Of a stretch of DNA of 64,000 nucleotides, positions 18,504 to 26,434 are shown in pieces. The notes beneath the pieces are model-generated. The model was not told the origin of the DNA and searched no databases. It worked only from the letters and a program-made list of their open reading frames with translations. Positions within the stretch are counted from its first letter, which is position 1; each line of letters begins with the position of its first letter. Source of the stretch: Nonomuraea sediminis (GTDB lineage: Bacteria > Actinomycetota > Actinomycetes > Streptosporangiales > Streptosporangiaceae); contig NZ_JAHDTI010000001.1 of the NCBI RefSeq assembly GCF_018531495.1, positions 1,178,001 to 1,242,000 of the forward strand, given 5' to 3'. Both the position numbers and the translations under genes were made by a program.

Positions 18504-19346
18504 GTGAAGCGTATTTCGGCCTTCCTGGCCCTCGCCGTCCTGCTCGCCGGCTGCGCCTCTCCTGAACCCGCGACGACCCCGCCCAAAGGCGTGTCGGTCT
18601 CGCTGGCGCAATGGCGTTCCGACGAACCGGTCCATGCCCTTGAGATCGCCGTCCGCAATACATCCGACAATCCGGTCTATTTCTCCGACGTTCAGCTCGT
18701 GACGCCCTCTTTCAAAACGCTCCCGCCGCAAAGGGCCGACGGCCTCATTCGGCATACCGACCGCACTGACCTTCGCATTCAGTACGGCGCGGCCAACTGC
18801 CTGCCCAAGGGACTTCCCACCGTGCAACCCGCCACGGTCGTGGCGCACGTGCGCGAGGGATCGTCGCAGGAGCTGCGGAAGGTGGTCTTCCAGGTGCCGC
18901 ATCCCGACCCGCTGCTGACGCAGCTGCTGCGCGACGAGTGCTCGGCCTACCTCATCAAGGAGGCCGCCGACATCGAGTTCGGCGACGACTGGCACCAGGT
19001 CGGCAAGGTGATGACGGGGACGCTGACGCTCACCAGGAAGGGCGAGGGGGTCGTGGCGATCGACGACGTGGGCGGGACCACTCACTACATCGCCACGCCG
19101 GTGCCGAAGACCAAACCGCTGGCCGTACTGCAGGCAGGGGCGCAGCAGCAGACGATGCCGCTGCAGCTGACCCCCGGACGGTGCGACCCGCACGCCTTCG
19201 CCGAGGCCAAGAAGGCCTTCCAGTTCCCTGTGCGGGCCACCGTGGACGGGGGCCAGGAGCGGGTGCTCATCGTGGTGCCGCCCAAGCCGCTGCAGGATCG
19301 CCTGTGGAGCTACGCGCTCAAGACGTGCGGCCTGGGCGGCGGCTGA
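18504..19346 (+). CDS. Secreted lipoprotein of unknown function
   Basis: 280 residues from the GTG at 18504, preferred over a GTG 9 nt upstream because of the -10 box spacing. Signal peptide VKRISAFLALAVLLAGC with a lipobox (L-A-G-C). The mature part is beta-rich (VSLAQWRSDEPVHALEIAV, NTSDNPVYFSDVQLVTPSF) with later Cys residues that could pair. No family recognised. It lies between two binding-protein genes on the opposite strand, convergent with the second (stops 3 nt apart). A role at the cell surface is all that can be said. Confidence 0.7.
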   Translation: MKRISAFLALAVLLAGCASPEPATTPPKGVSVSLAQWRSDEPVHALEIAVRNTSDNPVYFSDVQLVTPSFKTLPPQRADGLIRHTDRTDLRIQYGAANCLPKGLPTVQPATVVAHVREGSSQELRKVVFQVPHPDPLLTQLLRDECSAYLIKEAADIEFGDDWHQVGKVMTGTLTLTRKGEGVVAIDDVGGTTHYIATPVPKTKPLAVLQAGAQQQTMPLQLTPGRCDPHAFAEAKKAFQFPVRATVDGGQERVLIVVPPKPLQDRLWSYALKTCGLGGG

Positions 19347-19349
19347 GGG

Positions 19350-20645
19350 CTAGCCCTCGATGTTGCCCTTGCGGTACTCCAGGGCCTTGGTGGCGTCGTA
19401 CTTGTTGTCCGCGCCGTACTCGTAGACGCCGATCGTGGCGATCGCCGGGTCACCGGCGTCGTTGAACTCGATCGGGCCGCTGATGCCGTCGTAGTCGACG
19501 TCCTTGCCGGCCTTCAGCAGCTCGTCGCAGGACTTGAAGTCCGCGCACTTCTCGCCGCCCTTGCTGACCGTGACCAGGTGCTTGGCGATCTGCGCCGGGT
19601 CGTCGGTCTTGGCCTCCTGCGCGGCCAGCGCGATGAGGTTGGCCGCGTCGTAGGACTCGGCGGCGTAGGTGTAGTTGGTCAGCTTCGGGTCGATGGCCAG
19701 CAGCTTCTTCTGGAACTCGGTGGGGGCCGCCGCGCCGGGGATGGTGCCCTTGACGCCCTTGAGGGTGCCCTTGGGCATCTTCAGGTAGTTCGTGTTCGAC
19801 ATGTTGCCGTCGACCATGTACCACTTGTACTTGTCCGCCGTCAGGCTCTGCTTGACGAGCTCCTGCACGACCTTGGCCGACTCCTCGAACCCGATCAGCA
19901 CGATGGCCTTGGGGTTCTTGGCCTTGATCTTGGCCACGTCGGCCGAGAAGTCGGCCGCCTTCGGGTCGTAGTCGACGCGTTCGACGATCTGGGCGCCGGC
20001 GGCCTCGGCCGTCTTGGTGACCTGGTCGGCCAGGCCCGAGCCGTAGGAGTCCTGCATGGCCAGGATGCCGATCGTGTCGTTGCCGTCGGCGGCGATCAGG
20101 TCACCGAGCACGCGGCCCTGCAGGCGGTCCGGCGGGGCCGTGCGGAAGTACAGGCCGTGGTCGTTGATCGTGGTGAACTTGTCGGAGGTGTTGGCCGGCG
20201 AGAACTGCACCAGGCCCGCGCCCGTCACCTTGTCGATGATCGACTCCGACACCGAGGAGGAGGCGGCGCCGATGATGGCGTCGGCCTTCTGCGCGATCAG
20301 CTTGTCCACCGACTGCGAGGCGATGTTCGTGGTGGTGTCGCCGGAGTCGGTGTGGATCTTGTTGACCGGCTTGCCGAGCACGCCACCGGCCTCGTTGATC
20401 TCCTTGATGGCCTGGTCGATGCCGGCGAACTCGGGCGGGCCGAGGAAGGCCAGCGAGCCCGTCTGCGGCAGCACGTCGCCAATCGTCAGCGTGCCGTCCC
20501 CCTTGGCCGCCGAGGCGGGTGCCGAGGAGGCGGGCTCGCTCTTTTGAGCGGCGGTGTCGCCGCCGCCTCCGCCACAGGCCGTCAACGCCAGACCGGCGAC
20601 CGCCGCGACGGCCAGCAGGCGCCCGGCAGGAGCAATGCGGTTCAT
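19350..20645 (-). CDS. Branched-chain amino acid type ABC substrate-binding lipoprotein 2
   Basis: 431 residues from the ATG at 20645, with GGGGAG upstream. Lipobox L-T-A-C, then a Gly-rich linker and the same Peripla_BP_6 fold as paralogue 1 (LTIGDVLPQTGSLAFLGPPE, KGTLKGVKGTIPGAAAP). The two proteins are the same length and differ mostly in the linker and at scattered sites. Differences near the cleft, for example VNKIHTDSGDTTT against VVKYDTDSGDTTT, could alter specificity. It is a separate transcription unit with its own upstream region. Confidence 0.9.
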   Translation of the reverse strand: MNRIAPAGRLLAVAAVAGLALTACGGGGGDTAAQKSEPASSAPASAAKGDGTLTIGDVLPQTGSLAFLGPPEFAGIDQAIKEINEAGGVLGKPVNKIHTDSGDTTTNIASQSVDKLIAQKADAIIGAASSSVSESIIDKVTGAGLVQFSPANTSDKFTTINDHGLYFRTAPPDRLQGRVLGDLIAADGNDTIGILAMQDSYGSGLADQVTKTAEAAGAQIVERVDYDPKAADFSADVAKIKAKNPKAIVLIGFEESAKVVQELVKQSLTADKYKWYMVDGNMSNTNYLKMPKGTLKGVKGTIPGAAAPTEFQKKLLAIDPKLTNYTYAAESYDAANLIALAAQEAKTDDPAQIAKHLVTVSKGGEKCADFKSCDELLKAGKDVDYDGISGPIEFNDAGDPAIATIGVYEYGADNKYDATKALEYRKGNIEG

Positions 20646-20724
20646 GAGAACTCCCCGATAAGTGCGATTTCCGAAGCTCAGCATGCCTGCAGGAACGTTC
20701 CGATCGGGGTTACGGCGCGGCTTT

Positions 20725-20740
20725 TATGCTGATTCGTAAT
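20725..20740 (-). promoter_or_regulatory. Shared upstream motif, copy 2
   Basis: On the minus strand ATTACGAATCAGCATA, 80-95 nt before the start of binding protein 2. It differs from copy 1 at two of 16 positions. Confidence 0.4.
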
Positions 20741-20782
20741 GTCCTGACCGCCTGAGGTCATGGACTGTCACGGGGGAGTTAC

Positions 20783-20811
20783 GGCCCCGATCCCTTTGCG
20801 GGATCGGGGCC
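20783..20811 (-). terminator. Terminator after binding protein 3
   Basis: Perfect 12-bp arms GGCCCCGATCCC / GGGATCGGGGCC with a TTTGC loop, just past the stop at 20819. Confidence 0.8.
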
Positions 20812-20818
20812 CGAACGG

Positions 20819-22105
20819 TCATCCGGCGATGTCGCCCTTGCGATATTCGAGGGCCTTGGCGGCGTCGTACTTGTTGTCCGCGCCGTACTGATAGATGCCG
20901 ATCGTGGCGACCGTCGGGTCACCGGCGTCGTTGAACTCGACCGGGCCGCTCACCCCGTCGTAGTCGATGTCCTTGCCCGCTTTCAGCAGTTCGTCGCAGG
21001 CCTTGTAGCTGGTGCACTTCTCGCCGCCCTTGCTGACCTCGGCCAGCTTGGCCGCGATGTCCACGCCCGCGTCGCTCTTGGCCGCCTCGGCAGCCAGCGA
21101 GATCAGGATCGCCGCGTCGTAGGACTCGGCCGCGTAGGTGTAGTTGGTCAGCTTCGGATCCACCGTCAGCAGCCGCTTCTGGAACGCCGTGGGCGGCGCG
21201 GCGCCGGGGATCGTGCCCTTGACCCCGGTGAGCGTGCCCTTGGGGTCCTTGGCGTAGTTGGTGTTCGACATGTTGCCGTCGACCATGTACCACTTGTGCT
21301 TGTCGGCCGTCAGGCCCTGCTTGACCAGCTCCTGGACCACCTTGGCTGTCTCCTCGAAGCCGATCAGCACGATCGCCTTCGGGTTCTTCTCCTTGATCTT
21401 GGCCACGTCGGCGGAGAAGTCGGCCTCCTTCGGGTCGTAGTCGGTGCGGGCGACCACCTGCCCGCCGTTCGCCTCCGCGGTCTTGGTGACCTGGTCGGCC
21501 AGGCCGCTGCCGTAGGAGTCCTGCATGGCCAGGATGCCGATGGTGTCGTTGCCGTCGGCCACCACCAGATCCCCCAGGACCCGCCCCTGCAGCTTGTCCG
21601 GCGGAGCCGTGCGGAAGTACAGTCCGTTGTCCTTGATCGTGGTGAAGTCGTCGGAGGTGTTGGCCGGCGAGAACTGGATGACCCCCGACCTCGTGATCTT
21701 GTCGATGATGGCCTTGGACACCGTCGAGGAGGCGGCGCCGATGATGGCGTCCGTCTTCTGCGCCAGCAGCTTGTCGACCGACTGCGAGGCGATGTTGGTG
21801 GTGGTGTCACCGGAGTCGGTGTCGATGGAGACCACCGGTTTGCCGAGCGCCCCGCCGGCGTCGTTGATCTCCTTGATGGCCAGATGGATCCCGGCGAACT
21901 CGGGCGGGCCGAGGAACGCCAGCGAACCCGTCTGCGGCAGCACGTCGCCGATCGTCAGCGTGCCGTCGCCCTTGCCCGCCGCCGACTGCTGCGTGGATGC
22001 CGAGGCGGTGGCGTTGGGGGCGCCGGACTTGTTCGGGGTGGAACAGGCCGCCAGCGCGAGGCTCGCCGCTGTGGCGACGGCCAGCGCGCGGGAAATACGG
22101 ATCAT
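20819..22105 (-). CDS. Branched-chain amino acid type ABC substrate-binding lipoprotein 3
   Basis: 428 residues, third paralogue of the set. Lipobox L-A-A-C, a Ser/Ala/Thr-rich linker, then LTIGDVLPQTGSLAFLGPPE and the Peripla_BP_6 fold. The most visible changes are in the lower lobe: GIHLAIKEINDAGGALGKP and EKCTSYKACDELL, where the second block keeps the Cys pair but changes its neighbours. It is preceded by its own regulatory region. The ANTAR regulator gene ends about 110 nt upstream of its start on the same strand. Confidence 0.9.
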   Translation of the reverse strand: MIRISRALAVATAASLALAACSTPNKSGAPNATASASTQQSAAGKGDGTLTIGDVLPQTGSLAFLGPPEFAGIHLAIKEINDAGGALGKPVVSIDTDSGDTTTNIASQSVDKLLAQKTDAIIGAASSTVSKAIIDKITRSGVIQFSPANTSDDFTTIKDNGLYFRTAPPDKLQGRVLGDLVVADGNDTIGILAMQDSYGSGLADQVTKTAEANGGQVVARTDYDPKEADFSADVAKIKEKNPKAIVLIGFEETAKVVQELVKQGLTADKHKWYMVDGNMSNTNYAKDPKGTLTGVKGTIPGAAPPTAFQKRLLTVDPKLTNYTYAAESYDAAILISLAAEAAKSDAGVDIAAKLAEVSKGGEKCTSYKACDELLKAGKDIDYDGVSGPVEFNDAGDPTVATIGIYQYGADNKYDAAKALEYRKGDIAG

Positions 22106-22177
22106 CGAAAGTGTCTCCCTTCGGTCCGCCCACAGGATGGGGCGGTATCCGCCAGGGGAGAGATTCCGACGCCGGTT

Positions 22178-22193
22178 GGATGCCCAGTCGTGA
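22178..22193 (-). promoter_or_regulatory. Shared upstream motif, copy 3
   Basis: On the minus strand TCACGACTGGGCATCC, 75-90 nt before the start of binding protein 3. It is the most diverged of the three related blocks. Confidence 0.3.
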
Positions 22194-22216
22194 CCGTACG
22201 GCGCTTTTTCGTGCCC

Positions 22217-22801
22217 TCAGTTGCGCTCGGCGGTGTCGTCTATAACGATCTGGGCAACCTCTCGCATGCTCAGCCGGCGGTCCATGGACGCCTTCTGGAT
22301 CCAGCGGAACGCCTGCGGCTCGCTCCAGCCGTGGTCGCTCATGAGCTTGCCCTTGGCCCGTTCGACCAGCTTGCGCGTCTCCAGCCGGTCGGAAAGGTCG
22401 GAGACCTCCTTGGCGAGCGCCACCATCTCCTCGTGCCGGCTGACCGCCATCTCGATCGCGGGCACCAGATCACTCTTGGTGAACGGCTTGACCAGGTAGG
22501 CCATCGCGCCCGCGTCCCTGGCCCGCTCGACCAGGTCACGCTGGGAGAAGGCGGTCAGGATCAGGCACGGCGCGATCCGGTCGGCCACGATCCGCTCGGC
22601 CGCCGAGATGCCGTCGAGCACGGGCATCTTGACGTCCAGGATGATCAGGTCCGGCCTCAGCTCGGTGGCCAGTTGGATCGCCTGCTCGCCGTCTCCGGCC
22701 TCGCCCGCGACGACGTAGCCCTCCTCCTGGAGCATCTCTTTGAGGTCCAGGCGGATAAGCGCCTCGTCTTCCGCGATCACCACTCGCCGCTGCGTAGTCA
22801 C
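22217..22801 (-). CDS. Response regulator with ANTAR RNA-binding output domain
   Basis: 194 residues from a GTG at 22801; the frame runs on upstream through the tRNA, which is not coding. Receiver domain (about 1-125) with AEDE near residue 10, phospho-acceptor Asp56 in LIILDVKMPVLDG and FVKPF-like YLVKPFTKSDL. The ANTAR domain (about 130-190) has the helices RKLVERAKGKLMSDHGWSE and FRWIQKASMDRRLS. Such PdtaR/AmiR-like proteins act by transcription antitermination on two-hairpin RNA targets after phosphorylation. No cognate kinase is adjacent. The product is conserved beside liv genes in other actinomycetes as far as I recall. Confidence 0.92.
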   Translation of the reverse strand: MTTQRRVVIAEDEALIRLDLKEMLQEEGYVVAGEAGDGEQAIQLATELRPDLIILDVKMPVLDGISAAERIVADRIAPCLILTAFSQRDLVERARDAGAMAYLVKPFTKSDLVPAIEMAVSRHEEMVALAKEVSDLSDRLETRKLVERAKGKLMSDHGWSEPQAFRWIQKASMDRRLSMREVAQIVIDDTAERN

Positions 22802-22842
22802 GAGCAGAAGGGTACCGAGGTCCGATACATTAGATCCACGTC

Positions 22843-22916
22843 GCCCCGATAGACCAACCGGCAGAGTCGATGGCCTCAAAATCCATTCAGTGTGGGTTCG
22901 AATCCCACTCGGGGCA
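22843..22916 (+). tRNA. tRNA with CAA anticodon (tRNA-Leu by anticodon), short variable loop
   Basis: Acceptor arms GCCCCGA (22843-22849) and TCGGGGC (22909-22915) pair fully. The T arm is GTGGG-TTCGAAT-CCCAC and the discriminator is A. The loop CTCAAAA (22875-22881) gives anticodon CAA. The D stem has only 3 bp (GAC/GTC), the anticodon stem has a C-T mismatch next to the loop, and the variable region has 5 nt, whereas tRNA-Leu normally has a long variable arm. CC is encoded after the discriminator, but no full CCA. The gene is clearly tRNA-like, but charging with Leu is uncertain. Confidence 0.75.
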
Positions 22917-22931
22917 CCCCCACCCTCCACA

Positions 22932-22958
22932 CGGGCATCCGCTTCCCGCGGATGCCCG
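22932..22958 (+). terminator. Terminator-like hairpin after the tRNA
   Basis: Perfect 11-bp arms CGGGCATCCGC / GCGGATGCCCG with a TTCCC loop, 16 nt past the tRNA. There is no T-run. Confidence 0.65.
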
Positions 22959-22966
22959 CGTCGGTG

Positions 22967-23140
22967 GACCATCCCGCTGTCGAGCGTGATCTTGGTCTGT
23001 ACGACCCCGGCGGCCGGGTCGTAGGTGATCGCGAGCTGGAAAACCCCGAAGAGCTCCCGCTGAAGATCTTCTGGAAGTTGGTCAAACCTTGCTGGGAGCA
23101 TCGGCATCCGGTCCAGCAGATCTGCCTGCTGGTTCTCCAC
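22967..23140 (-). pseudogene. C-terminal remnant of a large serine recombinase
   Basis: On the minus strand the frame reads ADLLDRMPMLPARFDQLPE, DLQRELFGVFQLAITYD, then VVQTKITLD. This is the tail of actinobacterial large serine recombinases (ALLDxLPLLxxxL, ALFxAFDLxxxYD, TIT). A stop closes the frame about 40 nt upstream, where a helix-like stretch LIRRIRQQSRQVA continues in another frame. No catalytic domain, zinc ribbon or C-terminal stop remains. It lies 50 nt from the tRNA, as expected for a decayed integrative element. Confidence 0.55.
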
Positions 23141-23270
23141 CGCTCGCCACCTGCCTGGACTGCTGCCGTATGCGCCTGATCAGACGGGGGGCAGCAGTCC
23201 TCTGGTCTCCTCGATGACCTAGGGTGATTAGGTGTAAGTAGTTAGGCGTGCGTTTCGGGGGAGGCGCCTG

Positions 23271-23645
23271 ATGCCGAGGACACCAGCTGACCTGGTTCAG
23301 CACTACCAGGCATCGGCGCGCGCACACCAGCAACTGCGGCGGCACTTCGTGAACCCCGTAATCGGAGCAGCCGCAGCGGCGTTCGTCCTGGCAGGGTGCG
23401 GCCATGGCCCCGCGCCGGCCTTGCTCGCCGCCACGACCACGGCTGACGCCACCTCCGTCGTCACGGCGCCTCCTGACGGAGGGCTTCCGCCCTGGCCGGT
23501 CCCGGCCGATCCCGCCCTCGGAGTCAAGGCCGCGGGCCTGAGCATGGGGCCTGAGCAGGGCATGGCCGAGCACTACCACGCTCACCTGAGGTCGACCGCT
23601 CCCCTGCTCAGCACGACCCGGGCCTCGCGTCCGGGCATGCAGTAG
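23271..23645 (+). pseudogene. Truncated lipoprotein
   Basis: A good ribosome site (GGGGGAGG) precedes the ATG. The reading frame has an N-terminal cytoplasmic stretch, a hydrophobic segment with a lipobox-like V-L-A-G-C, a Pro/Thr-rich linker and the start of a domain ending AAGLSMGPEQGMAEHYHAHL. I recall this HYHAHL/HIHAHL block as the beginning of a longer conserved extracytoplasmic domain. Here it stops at once and the last 18 codons are antisense to the neighbouring peptidase remnant. The gene has lost its 3' part at a junction near 23585. Confidence 0.5.
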
Positions 23646-23959
23646 GCCACCGGCACGGCGCTGGGCAGAACGTAGGCGTCGTGGGCGGGCGAGTAGTCGG
23701 CGGTCAGGTCGACGAGCAGGCGCTGGCGCCGCCGCTCGGCCAGAGTGCCGACGATGGTACGGGCCGTGGTGGCGAGCAGCCACGCGACGAGACCCACGGA
23801 CCACAGGAGCGCGACGCTCATCCCGGCCTGCCACTCTCCGCCGAGGAGCCGGTGGCTCAGCGTGTGGGCGCCGTGCGGGAACGCCGTGGCCAGCGGCCAG
23901 ACCGCGGCCACCAGACCGATACCGGCGCCACCCAGACCCGCCGCCGCGCCCTCGCCCAT
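23582..23959 (-). pseudogene. Truncated M56-family (BlaR1-like) membrane peptidase
   Basis: 125 residues with two membrane segments (GIGLVAAVWPLATAFP and MSVALLWSVGLVAWLLA), a basic loop, and a block AYVLPSAVPVAYCMPGREAR followed by VVLSRGA. This block directly precedes the HExxH zinc site in M56 peptidases. The protein stops before any HExxH, so it cannot be active. Its end coincides with the end of the truncated lipoprotein on the other strand, so one deletion removed both 3' ends. 23960-24051 shows nothing. Confidence 0.55.
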
Positions 23960-24051
23960 ACATGCGCAGGACGCGATCTAAAAGACAGGGACGATGAGCC
24001 TGGCGGTGATTGGCCGACCTGCCGGCCACCACGCGAAGCGGCGGCTCTCAG

Positions 24052-25194
24052 CTATCGAGTGGTCAGCTCCGTCAAGTCAACGGCATTCACGAGCGCCTGG
24101 AGTTCGGGCTCGGCGTGGAGATCGAGCGGGTACAACTCTTTGGCTGCCCCCTTCTGCTTGATCAGCAGGTTGCCGGCTGTGTCGTTAACGATGGCAGCCG
24201 CATCCGCGGCGTCCCAGCGGATGCCGTCAAAGGACCTCCGCTCGAATCTTCCGGCAAGCATGCACTCCAGCCGAACTCGACCATAGGCGTCGATCCGGTC
24301 GGTCCGCAGCACGACCGCCCGTGCAGAGCCGAGACCGGGGGCTACAGCAAACGTCTCGCGCAGCGTCACCAGTAGGTAGCCACACAACGTTAGCGCGTAA
24401 TAGCTGGCGCGCTCCGTCTTGGTGAGCTTCTTCAGGGAGAGGTTCCCGGCTGCAGTGCGTGCCGGTATGCGCTCAGGAACGAAGTCCAGCCCCGGAGCCA
24501 AGATCACAATGGAGACCTCGGAACCCGTCAGCGCCACAGGCACCGCGGGCGCTTCATTGTCCTCGAACGCATCCGCAAGGACCGCCAAGACCATCGCTGG
24601 ATCGTTTCCACACAACCGCTGCCATTGCTGGTTGAGCTCCCACTGGTGTCGGTCACGCTCAGCATTGGCCTGCATCCACCAACGGTGCATGTCGGCCTCC
24701 GCGTAGTGCCGCGCACGCTGCTTGGCTTCAGCACGTGCCTTACGTTGAAAAAGGCCGATACCAGCCAGCGTTTCCTGCTCTCGAGGCGCCAGAAACGTGG
24801 CCAGAATCGGCTGTGGAACGGGCGGCGCGACAGGCGGCTGCGCGGGAGGAAACTCAGCCCGGTGCAGGTTGAGGATCTCCATAAATGCGTTGGCCAGCCG
24901 TCCTGCCTCAACGGCCTTCTCTGTTTGCGCGGCCGCGTGCCGAGCCTGGGCGACCTGTCGCTGCCTACTAGCGGCCGAAGAACGGTATGCGCTGGAGGAG
25001 CGACGCCGCTTGCGCCCGAGGCTCGTATAGAAGCCGACGGGGCCGACCGAGGAGGACAGCCCGGTGCGACCCGCTCCCACGTGCATGCGTGCGAAGCCAG
25101 GTCCGATTCCGGCCCGAAGGCCCCGGCTGCTGACCTTGAGCCGCACCCCTGGCATGAGTTTGAACGAGAAGCCCACGTTCACGTTCCTTTGCAT
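24052..25194 (-). CDS. DUF4236 domain protein
   Basis: 380 residues from the ATG at 25194; a GTG one codon upstream is also possible. The N-terminal 55 residues are a DUF4236 domain (GFSFKLMPGVRLKVSSRGL, then a Gly-rich GPGFARMHVGAGRTGLSSS). A basic Arg/Ser stretch (GRKRRRSSSAYRSS) and a long helical region with AQARHAAAQTEKAVEAGRL follow. A globular C-terminal part (about 230-380) includes VSIVILAPGLDFVPERI and LKKLTKTERASYYALTLCG. DUF4236 has no settled function. It looks intact and is possibly island cargo. Confidence 0.75.
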   Translation of the reverse strand: MQRNVNVGFSFKLMPGVRLKVSSRGLRAGIGPGFARMHVGAGRTGLSSSVGPVGFYTSLGRKRRRSSSAYRSSAASRQRQVAQARHAAAQTEKAVEAGRLANAFMEILNLHRAEFPPAQPPVAPPVPQPILATFLAPREQETLAGIGLFQRKARAEAKQRARHYAEADMHRWWMQANAERDRHQWELNQQWQRLCGNDPAMVLAVLADAFEDNEAPAVPVALTGSEVSIVILAPGLDFVPERIPARTAAGNLSLKKLTKTERASYYALTLCGYLLVTLRETFAVAPGLGSARAVVLRTDRIDAYGRVRLECMLAGRFERRSFDGIRWDAADAAAIVNDTAGNLLIKQKGAAKELYPLDLHAEPELQALVNAVDLTELTTR

Positions 25195-25404
25195 CACGCC
25201 CGCTTACAGGCACCCCATCACTTCCACGCCTACTTCGGAACGGTGCGCGCGTCTGTTACTGACAGAGTGCATGGCGGCCAGTCATCCGACCGGTGCCAAC
25301 CCGGCGGCGCCCGCATGCTTGACGCAGCAAACGCAGGGGCAATGCCCCGTACCCGCCCAAGGGTTAAGCACCCTCGAGCGTCGCGCTGGGCCCGAGCTTC
25401 TCGT

Positions 25405-25470
25405 GGCCCACCCGTCCTGGACCCCGACGGCAACGGCGTCCACCTCTACAGCCCGCTGCCCACGAGCTGA
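25405..25470 (+). pseudogene. Possible tail of a VOC/glyoxalase-fold protein
   Basis: The last codons before a TGA at 25468 read VLDPDGNGVHLYSPLP, the typical last strand of vicinal-oxygen-chelate proteins (DPDGNxxELY, with a metal-ligand Glu normally where His is here). Nothing upstream in the frame matches the rest of the fold. 25195-25404 shows no gene. Confidence 0.3.
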
Positions 25471-25474
25471 CCGA

Positions 25475-25744
25475 TCAGGTCAGGTGCCAGGGACTCATCG
25501 AATCCGTCGCCGGGCCGGCGGCGGCCACACGCAGCGCGTAGGTCGCCCGACCAGCGCCCGGCACCCTGCCCAGATAGGTGTGGCCGGTCAGGTGACACCA
25601 CGCAGGTAGGTCGAGCGGCGCCGCCGGGTCGGAGGCGATGAGGTGGATCACCGCCCCAGGCCCCGCCGCCTCGACATGGTCACGCAGCTCGATCAGCAGT
25701 TGGACGCAGAGCCGGTCGCCGCCGTCCACCACCAGCGGGGTCAT
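25475..25744 (-). CDS. TusA-like sulfur-carrier protein
   Basis: 89 residues from the ATG at 25744, which overlaps the stop of the ArsR-rhodanese gene (ATGA). The N-terminus has the single conserved Cys in GDRLCVQLLIELRDHV, the position of the persulfide-carrying Cys of TusA/SirA. The C-terminal half has DPAAPLDLPAWCHLTGHTYLG, a block seen in actinobacterial TusA-like proteins, with a second Cys. TusA proteins pass sulfane sulfur between rhodaneses and acceptors. Coupling to a rhodanese regulator and lying beside a rhodanese hydrolase fits that role. Confidence 0.75.
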   Translation of the reverse strand: MTPLVVDGGDRLCVQLLIELRDHVEAAGPGAVIHLIASDPAAPLDLPAWCHLTGHTYLGRVPGAGRATYALRVAAAGPATDSMSPWHLT

Positions 25745-26385
25745 GCGACGGGGAGGTGGGCCAGGCGCCATTCGAGCATGCCGTCCTCCAGCCGTACGGC
25801 GTCGCGACCGTGCGACAGCAGCGTCCTGACCGCCTCGTGGGAGAAGACGCAGTAGGCGCCCCGGCAGTAGGCCACGATGGTGCCGTCCTCGGGCAGGTCG
25901 GCCAGGTGGTCGAGCAGTTCGTCGACAGGGATCGACAGCGCGCCGGGGATGTGCCCGGCGGCGTACTCCTCGCGCGGCCGTACGTCGATCACCGTGACGT
26001 CGCCGTCCTGGATCCGGCGCAGCAGTTGGTCCCGCGTGAGCTCCTGGGTGTCGGCCGGGCCGAGGTAGGCCTCACGCGCCCGGTCCACCTCGGCCAGATG
26101 TGTGGCGGCGACCTGGCGGAAGGTCGCCCACAGCGCGGCGACGTCATCGCCCGCCAGCCGGTAGAAGACCTTCGTGCCCTCCTTGCGGGTGGCGACCAGG
26201 CCTGACTGCCTGAGGACCTGCAGCTGGTTGGAGGCGGTCGTCAAGCCGAGTCCAGCCGCTGCGGCCAGCACCTCCACCGATCGTTCGCCCTGCGCCAGCA
26301 GCTCGATCAACTCCAGCCGCTTGGCGCTGCCGAGAGCCTTGCCCACCTGAGCGAACGCATCGAAGAGCGCGGTTTTGTGCTCCAT
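25741..26385 (-). CDS. ArsR-type regulator fused to a rhodanese domain
   Basis: 214 residues. An ArsR winged helix (about 1-100, LGSAKRLELIELLAQGERSV, TTASNQLQVLRQSGLVATRK) has no Cys at all. A rhodanese domain (about 115-212) has VIDVRPREEYAAGHIPGAL and the active loop CRGAYC. The regulator therefore cannot sense sulfide through ArsR-domain thiols as SqrR/BigR do, so the rhodanese Cys is the likely sensor of sulfane sulfur (inference). It diverges from the metallo-hydrolase gene with an operator-like palindrome between them, and is coupled to the TusA-like gene. Confidence 0.85.
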   Translation of the reverse strand: MEHKTALFDAFAQVGKALGSAKRLELIELLAQGERSVEVLAAAAGLGLTTASNQLQVLRQSGLVATRKEGTKVFYRLAGDDVAALWATFRQVAATHLAEVDRAREAYLGPADTQELTRDQLLRRIQDGDVTVIDVRPREEYAAGHIPGALSIPVDELLDHLADLPEDGTIVAYCRGAYCVFSHEAVRTLLSHGRDAVRLEDGMLEWRLAHLPVA

Positions 26386-26400
26386 TGACAGTCCTCCATA

Positions 26401-26413
26401 TATTCATGGAATA
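26401..26413. promoter_or_regulatory. Operator-like palindrome between divergent sulfur genes
   Basis: TATTCATGGAATA is a 13-nt inverted repeat with 5-bp arms, in an AT-rich island between the starts at 26385 and 26435. Strong ribosome sites (AGGAGG for the plus gene, GGAGGAC for the minus gene) flank it. It is the natural binding site for the ArsR-rhodanese protein. Confidence 0.5.
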
Positions 26414-26434
26414 GTGTAGCAGGAGGAGGCACTC

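Noticed and set aside
23082..24032. 316-codon minus-strand frame
   Set aside because: It runs across the truncated M56 gene and the recombinase remnant in the wrong frame and has shadow-like Arg-rich composition.
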